Source of the DNA: an uncultured Novosphingobium sp.
GTDB lineage: Bacteria; Pseudomonadota; Alphaproteobacteria; Sphingomonadales; Sphingomonadaceae
Direction: 5' to 3'
Assembly: GCA_937897535.1 (NCBI GenBank)
Contig: CALCQB010000160.1
Location: forward strand, 1 to 11,019
DNA: 11,019 nt
The notes below the pieces were generated by a model that saw only the letters and a program-made list of their open reading frames with translations, was not told the DNA's origin and did no database searches. Shown here one piece after another: positions 1-7,441 of this stretch (position 1 is its first letter; each line of letters begins with the position of its first letter). The position numbers and the translations under genes were made by a program.

Positions 1-20
1 CCAACACAAGGACACCCCCC

Positions 21-449
21 ATGGCCATGAATCTGGGCACCGGCAGCCAGGATGAACCCGAAGTGATGATGGAGATCAACACCACGCCGCTCATTGACGT
101 GATGCTGGTGCTGCTCATCATGCTGATCATCACCATCCCGGCACAATTGCATTCGGTGAACTTGGACATGCCTGTGCCCACAGCCACGCCGCAGAAAACA
201 GACCCCACAGTGGTCAAGATCGAGATCGATGCCGATGGCAGCATGCGCTGGAACGCCCAAGTGCTGGGCGACCGGCAAGCGCTGCAAGGCCGACTGGCCG
301 AAGCCGCCGCCATGCAGCCGCAACCCGAGCTGCACATCCGCTCGCATGCCAAGGCCAAATACGAAGCCACCGCGGCAGTGCTGGCCAGCGCCCAGCGCGC
401 CGGACTCACCAAGCTGGGCATCGTGGGCAGCGAGCGGTTCGCCTATTGA
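21..449 (+). CDS. exbD: ExbD/TolR-family biopolymer transport protein
   Basis: This 142-residue protein matches the usual length of ExbD/TolR, the inner-membrane partner of an ExbB/TolQ proton channel that energises TonB or Tol through the periplasm. A short cytoplasmic N-terminus leads into the family motif NTTPLIDVMLVLLI (residues 20-33). A single membrane helix spans about residues 23-40, and Asp26 sits where the proton-carrying aspartate of ExbD lies. The rest is a periplasmic domain of the ExbD fold (about 45-142). I chose the ATG at 21 because AAGGA lies 8 bases before it; the ATG at 27 is an alternative. An exbB gene would be expected just upstream, outside the window. The sequence resembles Comamonadaceae ExbD proteins, unlike everything after position 1515. 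TolR is the alternative name; without neighbours the choice rests on resemblance. Confidence 0.9.
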   Translation: MAMNLGTGSQDEPEVMMEINTTPLIDVMLVLLIMLIITIPAQLHSVNLDMPVPTATPQKTDPTVVKIEIDADGSMRWNAQVLGDRQALQGRLAEAAAMQPQPELHIRSHAKAKYEATAAVLASAQRAGLTKLGIVGSERFAY

Positions 450-487
450 TTTTGACCACCCGGCTGCTTCCTACAACCTAAGTTTCA

Positions 488-515
488 TTGAAATTAGCCC
501 TTACCAGAGTAGCAT
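488..515 (+). promoter_or_regulatory. Candidate sigma70-type promoter for the response regulator
   Basis: TTGAAA (488-493) and TAGCAT (510-515) are separated by 16 bases, matching 5/6 and 4/6 of the -35 and -10 consensus. Transcription would begin only a few bases before the ATG at 525. That fits the lack of a recognisable Shine-Dalgarno sequence before this gene. Support is by eye only. Confidence 0.3.
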
Positions 516-524
516 TCAACGCAT

Positions 525-1175
525 ATGAATGCTTCAGCCACAAGTCAACATGCTTTGCTCATCATTGACGATCACCCCGTATACCGCGAAGCATTGGGTG
601 AAGCTTTAGCCAAAGAGTTCAGCACTTTGGGTGTGGACGTCAAAACGGCCAGCAACGCCAGCGAGGGCATGACTTTGGTGGATGAATCCAACCATACCTG
701 GATTGTGTTGTTGGACATGCTGATGCCAGGCTTGAGCGGATTGGCGGGCATTAAGGTGTTCAGGAGCAAGCCCAACGTTGCGCACGTCGTGTCCATTTCT
801 GGCCTGGACCCCGATGCTTGGGAACCCCGAACCGTCTCCGCAGGCGCATCACTGTTTTTGTCCAAGAACAACACATCAGCAGCCATCTTCAAAAGAATCA
901 AAACGCTTTACAACGCGACCCAATGGCTAGAACCCTCAAGCCCATTGAATGCTTCCAGTGAGTACCGGCTAACCCAACGACAACTGGAAGTTTTGACTTT
1001 GATTTCAATGGGGCATCCCAACAAGATCATTGCCGATCTCTTGGAAATCAAAGAACAAACGGTCAAGATACACATCAATCAAATTTTTAAAGAGCTACGG
1101 GTTTTCAACCGAACCCAAGCCGTCTTGAAGGCTCAAAAACTCTTGCTCCCAACCGTCACCCCTCACGCACCATGA
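525..1175 (+). CDS. NarL/FixJ-family two-component response regulator
   Basis: This is a 216-residue cytoplasmic transcription factor with a receiver domain followed by a LuxR-type DNA-binding domain. In the receiver (about 10-130) I see the acidic pair Asp15-Asp16, the phospho-acceptor Asp64 in LLDMLMPG, Ser90 at the switch position and Lys114 in FLSK. The C-terminal domain (about 148-205) has the LuxR pattern LTQRQLEVLTLISMGHPNK followed by a recognition helix around EQTVKIHINQIF. All phosphorylation residues are present, so it should be phosphorylated by a histidine kinase; the truncated sensor four bases downstream is the obvious candidate. The ATG at 525 has no clear Shine-Dalgarno. Local GC is lower (about 40-50% in sampled rows) than in the preceding exbD gene. 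Target genes cannot be read from the sequence. Confidence 0.9.
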   Translation: MNASATSQHALLIIDDHPVYREALGEALAKEFSTLGVDVKTASNASEGMTLVDESNHTWIVLLDMLMPGLSGLAGIKVFRSKPNVAHVVSISGLDPDAWEPRTVSAGASLFLSKNNTSAAIFKRIKTLYNATQWLEPSSPLNASSEYRLTQRQLEVLTLISMGHPNKIIADLLEIKEQTVKIHINQIFKELRVFNRTQAVLKAQKLLLPTVTPHAP

Positions 1176-1179
1176 CGGC

Positions 1180-1515
1180 ATGAACCCTTCTCAGAATGGC
1201 CGTATACCGCTGGATGATGGGCCACGTGATCAGCAACTGATTGCGATTGAAAAATTGCAATACATGCTCGATTACTCCAAATCCAGCACCATCGCCACTG
1301 TATTGGCGCCCTTGTTGTGCATCCCTTTGTATTGGGACAATACAGAACCGCTTCGCTTCAGCGCATGGTTTGCGGCCATGACCCTGGCGGTCATCACGCG
1401 GTATGTCTTGCTCCGATCCATTCGCGCTTTGTCCTACCGGGCCCAAAACGCCAAAGTCCTGAACCTCGCCATTGGCTTGGTCACGCTCGCTCTCCTTGTG
1501 TTTCCGCTTAGGTAG
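1180..1515 (+). CDS. N-terminal fragment of a membrane sensor (probable histidine kinase), cut off at the junction
   Basis: The 111 codons start four bases after the response regulator stop, so the two look co-transcribed. A soluble head (about 1-34) is followed by three hydrophobic stretches: about 35-51, 59-78 and 92-109. The last one breaks off at FPLR and a TAG stop (1513-1515), exactly where base composition changes. No kinase (HisKA, HATPase) domain is present. Position beside a response regulator and a multi-pass N-terminus suggest the start of a sensor or hybrid histidine kinase whose remainder is missing. That identity is inferred from context only, because the conserved catalytic region is not in the window. 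The final residues and the stop codon may belong to the other DNA. An ATG at 1172 is not the start, since it runs into a stop after three codons. Confidence 0.6.
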   Translation: MNPSQNGRIPLDDGPRDQQLIAIEKLQYMLDYSKSSTIATVLAPLLCIPLYWDNTEPLRFSAWFAAMTLAVITRYVLLRSIRALSYRAQNAKVLNLAIGLVTLALLVFPLR

Positions 1516-1530
1516 CGTCCTGAAACGGAT
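1490..1530. other. Apparent junction between two unrelated DNA segments
   Basis: To the left are mixed or AT-leaning betaproteobacterial-type genes. To the right is consistently GC-rich alphaproteobacterial-type sequence. The sensor gene is broken here in the middle of its membrane region. I see no transposase, terminal repeat, tRNA end or integrase at the boundary. The exact breakpoint cannot be fixed by eye; it most likely lies between about 1500 and 1520. Confidence 0.65.
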
Positions 1531-1565
1531 TGGCAAACCGCCGCGATGCGCGCACCATCGCGGTC

Positions 1566-3158
1566 ATGGGCGATGAACTGACACTGGCCTTTCATGGCGC
1601 CGCACGGACCGTCACCGGCTCGTGCATGGAATTCACCCTCGGCGGATCGCGCGTGCTGGTCGATTGCGGCCTGTTCCAGGGCTCGCGCAGTCTCGAGACG
1701 CTCAATTCCGGCGAATTCGGGTTCGATCCCAAGCAGATCGATGCCGTGATCCTGACCCATGCCCATATCGACCATTCCGGGCTGCTGCCCCGGCTGGTCG
1801 CACAAGGGTTCGAAGGGCGAATCTGGTGCACGCCGGCTACTGCCGACCTGCTGCGGCCGATGCTGGCCGACGCGGGCCGGATCCAGGAGGCCGATACCGA
1901 ACGCCGCAACCGCCGCCGCGACCGCGCCGGAGAGGAACCGTTCGAGCCGCTCTATACCGAGGCTGATGCGCTCGCCGCCTGGGGCCAGGCTCACCCGGTC
2001 GAGCGGCACGACTGGTTCGAGCCGGCCGAGGGTTTTCGCGCACGGTTGTGGAATGCCGGGCACATCCTCGGCTCGGCCTCGGTCGAGCTCGAGGCCGGCG
2101 GCGCGCGGGTGGTCTGCTCGGGCGATCTCGGGCCGGACAACAAGGCCTTCCACCCCGATCCCGACGCGCCTTCGGGGATCGACCACCTGATCTGCGAAGC
2201 GACCTATGGCGACCGCGAGCGCGAAGATATCAGCGCCGAGGCGCGACGCCTGATGCTTGCCGCCGAAATCCGCGGCGCGCTCGAACGCGGCGGCAATCTG
2301 GTGATCCCGACCTTTGCGCTGGAGCGGACCCAGGAACTGCTGCTCGATATCGCCTGGCTGGTCCGGGAAAAAGTGCTCCCCCAGGTGTCGGTGTTCATCG
2401 ATTCACCGCTGGCCGGGGAAGCGACCCGGGTTTTCGCCCGCCACGCCGAAGACCTTGAGGACATCGCCGGTACCAGCGTTTTCCAGAACCCGGCCTTCCG
2501 CTTCACCGAAAGCGTCGCCGAATCAATCCGGCTCAATTCGGTTTCGGGCGCGATCATCATGGCCGCTTCGGGGATGTGCGAGGCCGGACGGATCCGCCAT
2601 CACCTGCTGCACAACCTTTATCGCCGCGATTCGACAATCCTGTTCGTCGGTTATCAGGCGCAGGGTTCGCTCGGCCGGGTGATCCTCGAAGGGGCCGGAC
2701 GAGTGCGGATTTCCGGGCAGGACGTCATGGTCCGGGCCCAGATCCGGCGGATCGATTCCTATTCGGCCCATGCCGATCAGGGGGAACTGCTCGATTGGAT
2801 CGCGGCCCGCGCCCCGGTCGCCGGAACGCTGTTCCTTGATCACGGAGAGGAACCGGCGCTCGAAGCGCTGGGCAAGCTCGCTGCGGCCCGGCTGCCCGGG
2901 GCAACGCTGGCCCTGCCGGAAATCGGCGAGCTATATGCCTTGCCGCCCGGGGCACCGGCGCGACGGCTGCGGACCGGACGGGCCGAACTGCGCGAAGCAA
3001 TCGGGCGTGACTGGCAGAACGCCTATGCCGACTTCGCAACCGGTCTGAAACGCGACCTCGCTGCGATCAAGGACAGGCACCAGCGCGAGGCCGCAATCGC
3101 CGAGATGCGCAAGGTTCTGAAAAGCTACACCGCGCACCGCGAAAAGCATCGCAAATGA
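1566..3158 (+). CDS. Beta-CASP metallo-beta-lactamase-fold hydrolase (probable RNase)
   Basis: This 530-residue predicted cytoplasmic enzyme belongs to the MBL-fold beta-CASP group (CPSF73/RNase J-like, COG1236 type), zinc nucleases usually acting on RNA. Metal-binding motifs are complete: HAHIDH (His65, His67, Asp69, His70), His166 in GHILGS and Asp187 in SGDLG. Beta-CASP motifs follow: acidic motif A at Glu211 in EATYGD, motif B His402 in SAHAD and motif C His426 in DHGE. Residues about 470-530 form a charged, mostly helical tail. I chose the ATG at 1566 because the conserved fold begins at once (LAFHGAARTVTGS). A TTG at 1530 would add 12 residues but sits next to the junction. Neither start has a strong Shine-Dalgarno. 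Its TGA overlaps the ATPase ATG (ATGA), so it appears coupled to the efflux genes. RNA is the likely but unproven substrate. Confidence 0.88.
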   Translation: MGDELTLAFHGAARTVTGSCMEFTLGGSRVLVDCGLFQGSRSLETLNSGEFGFDPKQIDAVILTHAHIDHSGLLPRLVAQGFEGRIWCTPATADLLRPMLADAGRIQEADTERRNRRRDRAGEEPFEPLYTEADALAAWGQAHPVERHDWFEPAEGFRARLWNAGHILGSASVELEAGGARVVCSGDLGPDNKAFHPDPDAPSGIDHLICEATYGDREREDISAEARRLMLAAEIRGALERGGNLVIPTFALERTQELLLDIAWLVREKVLPQVSVFIDSPLAGEATRVFARHAEDLEDIAGTSVFQNPAFRFTESVAESIRLNSVSGAIIMAASGMCEAGRIRHHLLHNLYRRDSTILFVGYQAQGSLGRVILEGAGRVRISGQDVMVRAQIRRIDSYSAHADQGELLDWIAARAPVAGTLFLDHGEEPALEALGKLAAARLPGATLALPEIGELYALPPGAPARRLRTGRAELREAIGRDWQNAYADFATGLKRDLAAIKDRHQREAAIAEMRKVLKSYTAHREKHRK

Positions 3159-3853
3159 ACTTCCACGGGGAAGATCTGCGCAAGATCTACCGGACCGGAG
3201 AAACCGAAGTCCAGGCCCTGCGCGGGGTCGATCTCGATATCGAGGCGGGCGAAGTGCTGGTGCTGCTCGGCCCGTCGGGCAGCGGCAAATCGACCCTGCT
3301 CAACATCCTCGGCGGACTGGACCGACCCAGCTCGGGCCGATTGCTGAGCGGCGATCTGGACCTGACCGCGCTGGACGACACCGACCTGACCCGGTTCCGC
3401 CGCGACCGGGTCGGCTTCATTTTCCAGTTTTACAACCTGATCCCCAGCCTGACCGCGGAAGAGAACGTCCGGCTGGTGACTGACATTGCCGAAAACCCGA
3501 TGGAAGCGGGGTGTGCGCTCGAACTGGTCGGCCTGACCGAGCGGCGCGATCACTACCCGGCGCAGCTTTCGGGCGGCGAGCAGCAGCGCGTGGCGATCGC
3601 CCGCGCCATCGCCAAGAAACCCGGCGTGCTGCTCTGCGACGAGCCAACCGGCGCACTCGACAGCGCCACTGGCGTGCGGGTGCTCGAAACGCTGGAAGCC
3701 GCCAACCGCGAGACCGGAGCCACCCTGGTCATCATCACCCACAACGCCGGGATCGCCGCCATGGCGGACCGGGTGTTCCACTTCCTCGACGGACGGATCG
3801 CCCGGATCGAACGCAATGGCAGCCGCACGCCGCCCGGAAGGATCAGCTGGTGA
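3155..3853 (+). CDS. ABC transporter ATP-binding protein (MacB/LolD type)
   Basis: This is a 232-residue ABC ATPase, the usual length for a stand-alone MacB/LolD-type subunit (COG1136). In order: Walker A GPSGSGKST (39-47), Q-loop Gln91 in FIFQFYNLIP, signature LSGGEQQR (138-145), Walker B VLLCDEP (158-164) with catalytic Glu163, D-loop GALD (166-169) and switch His196 in ITHN. Every catalytic element is intact, so it should be active as a homodimer driving the FtsX-type permease encoded next. Its ATG overlaps the hydrolase stop (ATGA). Its own TGA overlaps the GTG start of the permease (GTGA), indicating translational coupling and matched stoichiometry. The transported substrate cannot be deduced. 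Confidence 0.93.
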   Translation: MNFHGEDLRKIYRTGETEVQALRGVDLDIEAGEVLVLLGPSGSGKSTLLNILGGLDRPSSGRLLSGDLDLTALDDTDLTRFRRDRVGFIFQFYNLIPSLTAEENVRLVTDIAENPMEAGCALELVGLTERRDHYPAQLSGGEQQRVAIARAIAKKPGVLLCDEPTGALDSATGVRVLETLEAANRETGATLVIITHNAGIAAMADRVFHFLDGRIARIERNGSRTPPGRISW

Positions 3854-6213
3854 AGGCGCTCGACCGGAAGCTGCTGCGCGATCTGTGGCACATGCGCGGG
3901 CAGGTCTTCGCGATCGCGCTGGTGCTGGCGGCGGCGACCGCAACCTTCGTGCTGTCGCTGGGCGTCCACCACTCGCTGGTCGAGACCCGCGATGCCTATT
4001 ACGCCCGCAACAATTTCGCCGATGTCTTTGCCAGCATGACCCGCGCGCCGCGCAGTCTGGTCGATCGGGTCGCGGCGATCCCGGGCGTGCGCAAGGCCGA
4101 AGGGTCGATCATACAGTACGCGACGCTCGATTTTCCCGGCCGTCCCGAGCCGGCCCGCGCGCTGATCAATTCGGTCAACGAACAAGGCCGGACCGAGCTT
4201 AACCGGCTGGCCATGCGGTCGGGCCGATTGCCGCAGCCGGGGGCGCCCGGCGAAGTGGTGGCGGACGAATCCTTCGTTAAGGCCAATGACCTGCAGCTGG
4301 GCAGCCGGATCGCCGCGCTGATCTATGGCAAGCGCCAGGTCCTGACGATCGTCGGCACCGGACTCGCTCCGAATTACATCTATGCCTTGCCGCCCGGCGA
4401 TATCCTGCCCGATGACCGCCGCTTCGGGATCTTCTGGATGGGCGAGAAGGCGCTCGAGGCCGCGACCGACCGCAGTGAGGCGATCAACAGCCTGGCGCTG
4501 ACGCTGGAGCGCGATGCGCACGCAGCCGACGTGATCCGGCAGGTCGACGTCATGATTGAACCCTATGGCGGGACCGGGGCCTATGGCCGCGAGGATCACC
4601 CGAGCCACGCTTTCCTCGACAACGAGCTGGTCCAGCTCGATGCGATGACCCGGGTGATTCCGCCAGTGTTCCTGCTGGTCGCGACCTTTCTGGTCTATAT
4701 CGTGCTGGGCCGGATGATCCAGACCGAGCGGACCCAGATCGGGCTGGTCAAGGCATTCGGCTACACCAACGCCGAGGTCGGCTGGCATTACCTGAAATTC
4801 GCCCTGGTGATTGCGGTGTTGGGGGCTGCGCTCGGCTGCGCCAGCGGGGTCTGGATGGGCCGGGCGATGACCCGGATCTATGCCGAGTATTACCGGTTTC
4901 CGTTCCTGTCCTACGAACTCGATCCGCGGGTATTCCTCGGCGCGGCGGGGCTGTCGTTCGGGGCCGCCGCGCTGGGGGCGCTGGGAGGCATGCGCGCCGC
5001 GCTGACGCTGACCCCGGCGGTGGCGATGAGCGCGCCGGCCCCGCCGGTCTATCGCCGCGGCGTGGTCGAAGCGGTCGGGCGCCGGGGCGGATTTTCCGCG
5101 GTTGGCCACATGATCGTGCGCCACATCGCGCGCTGGCCGGGCCGCTCGGCAATCACCGTCTTCGGCGTCGGATTATCGGTCGGACTGTTGTTCGCGACCA
5201 CCCAGTTCCTCGATTCAAGCCGGGCAATGCTCGACGGGTTCTTCTTTCGGGCCCAGCGCCAGGACCTGATGGTGTCGTTCATCGAACCGCGCAGCGAAGC
5301 GGCGCTGCTGGCCTTGGCCCAACTGCCCGGCGTGTTGCGGGTCGAACCCAGCCGGGCGGTGGCGGTCAAGCTGAGCCACGAGAACCGGGTCGAGCGCGCG
5401 GCGATCGAAAGCGCACCGCGCGGCGGCCGGCTCTCGGCCCATATCGACGTCGATGGAATCGAGATCGAGCTGCCGGCCAACGGTCTGATGCTCAGCCGGC
5501 AACTGGCCGACAAGCTGGGCGTCCGGTCCGGCGATCAGGTTCAGGTCGAGGAACTGGGTGGACGCCGCTCGCGGCTGTCGCTGCCAGTCGCGCGGGTGAT
5601 CGAAGAGTTCGTCGGGGAGCGGGCCTATGCCGGCGAGGCTACGCTCCTGGGAATTACCCGTGATGCCGCGCCGGTCGGCTCGGCCCTGCTCAGGATCGAT
5701 CCCGCCCGGCGCGATGACATTATGACCAAGCTCAAGGACATGCCGATGGTGCTGGGTGTATCCGAGCGCGACGCGACCTTCATCCGGTTCGAGGACATGA
5801 TCGACGAGAACATCAACACGATGCTGGCCTTCTACATCTCCTTTGCCGGGGCGATCGCGGTGGGGGTGGTCTACAATTCGGCGCGGATCCTGTTTTCGGA
5901 GCGCGCGCACGAACTGGCGACGATGCGGGTGCTGGGCTATCATCGCCGTGAAGTGGCCACGGTGCTGCTGGGGGAACTGGCCTTGCTGGTGGTGCTGGCG
6001 GTTCCGCTCGGCTGCGTTCTTGGCAATGGCCTCGCCCGGGTGATGACCACGATGTTCAGTTCCGACCTGTTCCGCCTGCCGTTTGCGCCCGAACCGGCCT
6101 CCTATGGCCGCGCGGTATTGATCGTGCTGGCGGCAACCGCATTCACCGCCATGCTGGTAGCGCGGCGGGTGATGCACCTCGATATGGTGCGCGTGCTGAA
6201 GGGACGGGATTGA
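3850..6213 (+). CDS. FtsX-like ABC transporter permease, duplicated form
   Basis: This 787-residue inner-membrane protein is the partner of the preceding ATPase. I count about eight hydrophobic segments: near 18-38, 268-288, 313-336, 360-384, 433-452, 657-677, 703-726 and 751-771. Two FtsX-type modules (about 270-390 and 657-775) are each preceded by a single helix and a large extracytoplasmic domain (about 40-265 and 455-655). This is a duplication of the four-helix MacB/LolC topology, so one polypeptide may supply both halves of the transporter. Both modules carry the similar motif of RTQIGLVKAFGY (294-305) and RAHELATMRVLGY (685-697), typical of the cytoplasmic coupling loop. I chose the GTG at 3850 because the conserved N-terminus starts there and overlaps the ATPase stop. 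The open frame upstream to 3511 is a shadow of the ATPase gene. Confidence 0.9.
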   Translation: MKALDRKLLRDLWHMRGQVFAIALVLAAATATFVLSLGVHHSLVETRDAYYARNNFADVFASMTRAPRSLVDRVAAIPGVRKAEGSIIQYATLDFPGRPEPARALINSVNEQGRTELNRLAMRSGRLPQPGAPGEVVADESFVKANDLQLGSRIAALIYGKRQVLTIVGTGLAPNYIYALPPGDILPDDRRFGIFWMGEKALEAATDRSEAINSLALTLERDAHAADVIRQVDVMIEPYGGTGAYGREDHPSHAFLDNELVQLDAMTRVIPPVFLLVATFLVYIVLGRMIQTERTQIGLVKAFGYTNAEVGWHYLKFALVIAVLGAALGCASGVWMGRAMTRIYAEYYRFPFLSYELDPRVFLGAAGLSFGAAALGALGGMRAALTLTPAVAMSAPAPPVYRRGVVEAVGRRGGFSAVGHMIVRHIARWPGRSAITVFGVGLSVGLLFATTQFLDSSRAMLDGFFFRAQRQDLMVSFIEPRSEAALLALAQLPGVLRVEPSRAVAVKLSHENRVERAAIESAPRGGRLSAHIDVDGIEIELPANGLMLSRQLADKLGVRSGDQVQVEELGGRRSRLSLPVARVIEEFVGERAYAGEATLLGITRDAAPVGSALLRIDPARRDDIMTKLKDMPMVLGVSERDATFIRFEDMIDENINTMLAFYISFAGAIAVGVVYNSARILFSERAHELATMRVLGYHRREVATVLLGELALLVVLAVPLGCVLGNGLARVMTTMFSSDLFRLPFAPEPASYGRAVLIVLAATAFTAMLVARRVMHLDMVRVLKGRD

Positions 6214-7364
6214 TGGCTCTGCTCAAGCGCTGGCGCTGGGCGCTGCTGATCGCCGCTCTGCTGGTCGCCGGACTGGCCTTCGCCTTCTGGCCGCGCGCCG
6301 TGCCGGTCGATGCGGCGCAGGTCAGCAAGGGCCGGATGGTCACCGGGATCACCGACGACGGCCAGACCCGGGCAGTCGATGTCTACGTCGTGTCGGCGCC
6401 GGTCACCGGTTATCTTGAGCGGATCGAGCTTGAGGCTGGCGACAAGGTGGCTGGCGGCACCCTGATCACGCGGATGAAGGGCCGTCCTTCGACGCCGCTC
6501 GATCCGCGCAGCCGCCAGGAACTGGTCGCTGCCGGAGCCGCGGCGCGGGCTGCGGAAAGCGGCGCGCGCACCGCGCTCGCGCAATCGTGGCGCGACCTGC
6601 AGCGCGCCGAAAAGCTGGCCCGCGACGGCTTTCTGCCGCGCTCGCAGCTCGAAGCAGCGCGAACCCGCGTGGCCGGGGATCGCGCCGCGCTTTCCCAGAC
6701 CCAGGCCGAAATGCGGCGGATCGGGGCCCAGCTGGCCGCGCCCAGCGGGCTGGCCAGTGGTGCGCCGGTGCCGGTCCGCGCGCCGGCCGGCGGCTCGGTG
6801 CTGGCGGTGATCAACGAAAGCGCCGGGGTGGTGGTGGAGGGCACCCCGATCATGACGATCGGCGATCCCGAGCGGATCGAGGGCGTGGTCGACCTGCTCT
6901 CGCGCGAGGCGGTGCGGGTCAAGCCCGGCGACGCGGTGGAAATCACCCAGTGGGGCAGACCGGTGCCGCTCAAGGGCTTCGTCAAGCGGATCGAGCCGTT
7001 CGGGCGGCTCAAGGTCTCGGCGTTGGGGATCGAGGAGCAGCGGGTCAACGTGATCATCGGCTTTGCACCCGAATCGTTGCCCGAAGCGGCCCGGCTGGGC
7101 CACGGCTACCAGTTCGACGCCACCTTTATCCTGTGGAGCCGCGGCGATGCGCTGCGGGTGCCGATCGGGGCACTGTTCCGCGGCGCGGACGGGGAATGGC
7201 ACGCCTTCGAGATCGTCGGGGGTCGCGCCCGCGACCGCAAGCTCAAGATCGGCCAGATAAACGAGGAATGGGGTGAAGTGCTGGGCGGCCTGGCGCAGGA
7301 TGCCGCCGTGGTGGTAAACCCGTCCAAGACCCTGATGGATGGCGCGCGGATCAAGCCGCGCTAG
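6213..7364 (+). CDS. HlyD-type periplasmic adaptor subunit
   Basis: This 383-residue membrane-fusion protein links an inner-membrane exporter to an outer-membrane channel. An N-terminal anchor helix (about 9-26) follows a basic start (KRWRW). Next are a first beta/lipoyl segment (about 55-90, SAPVTGYLERIELEAGDKV), a helical hairpin (about 98-175) and the second lipoyl half (about 188-215, VRAPAGGSVLAV). Beta-barrel and membrane-proximal domains end the protein. At the hairpin tip (131-145) Arg131 and Leu135 match the TolC-contact motif of AcrA/MacA. The serine of that motif appears replaced by Pro142, with Ser144 two residues on. The ATG at 6213 overlaps the permease stop (TGATG); a TTG at 6210 is less likely. 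With the ATPase and permease it should form a MacAB- or DevBCA-like tripartite exporter. No channel gene is in the window. Confidence 0.9.
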   Translation: MALLKRWRWALLIAALLVAGLAFAFWPRAVPVDAAQVSKGRMVTGITDDGQTRAVDVYVVSAPVTGYLERIELEAGDKVAGGTLITRMKGRPSTPLDPRSRQELVAAGAAARAAESGARTALAQSWRDLQRAEKLARDGFLPRSQLEAARTRVAGDRAALSQTQAEMRRIGAQLAAPSGLASGAPVPVRAPAGGSVLAVINESAGVVVEGTPIMTIGDPERIEGVVDLLSREAVRVKPGDAVEITQWGRPVPLKGFVKRIEPFGRLKVSALGIEEQRVNVIIGFAPESLPEAARLGHGYQFDATFILWSRGDALRVPIGALFRGADGEWHAFEIVGGRARDRKLKIGQINEEWGEVLGGLAQDAAVVVNPSKTLMDGARIKPR

Positions 7365-7430
7365 GCAAGCGCCGGTCATAAGCGCAGCCGCGAGGCACCT
7401 GACACTTGTGGTCGGCTCGGTTTCAGCGAT

Positions 7431-7435
7431 AGGAA
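7431..7435 (+). promoter_or_regulatory. Ribosome binding site of the ArsR-family gene
   Basis: AGGAA lies 6 bases before the ATG at 7442. Unlike the four genes before it, this one has its own clear Shine-Dalgarno. It could therefore be translated, and perhaps transcribed, independently. The 77-base gap before it shows no convincing promoter or operator palindrome. Confidence 0.6.
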
Positions 7436-7441
7436 CCCGCC

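Noticed and set aside
483..493. TTTCA-T-TGAAA inverted repeat before the response regulator
   Set aside because: Five-base arms are too short to claim an operator; the right half also forms part of the promoter candidate.
1156..1536. Minus-strand open frame crossing the junction
   Set aside because: It has no domain, lies antisense to the sensor fragment, and crosses the boundary between unlike sequences.
3511..3849. Upstream extension of the permease open frame inside the ATPase gene
   Set aside because: It overlaps the catalytic half of a clear ATPase, gives a low-complexity arginine/proline-rich peptide, and the conserved permease sequence begins at the GTG at 3850.
3553..5124. 523-codon open frame on the minus strand
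   Set aside because: It is antisense to well-supported ATPase and permease genes and is rich in Arg, Asp, Gln and His, as expected of a high-GC shadow frame. It has no recognisable domain.
6102..7379. 425-codon minus-strand open frame over the adaptor gene
   Set aside because: It has shadow composition and no domain, and it covers a complete HlyD-type gene on the other strand.
7365..7441. Possible ArsR operator in the gap before arsR
   Set aside because: Only a three-base-arm CAC-TT-GTG repeat was visible, with no AT-rich dyad like known BigR-type sites.
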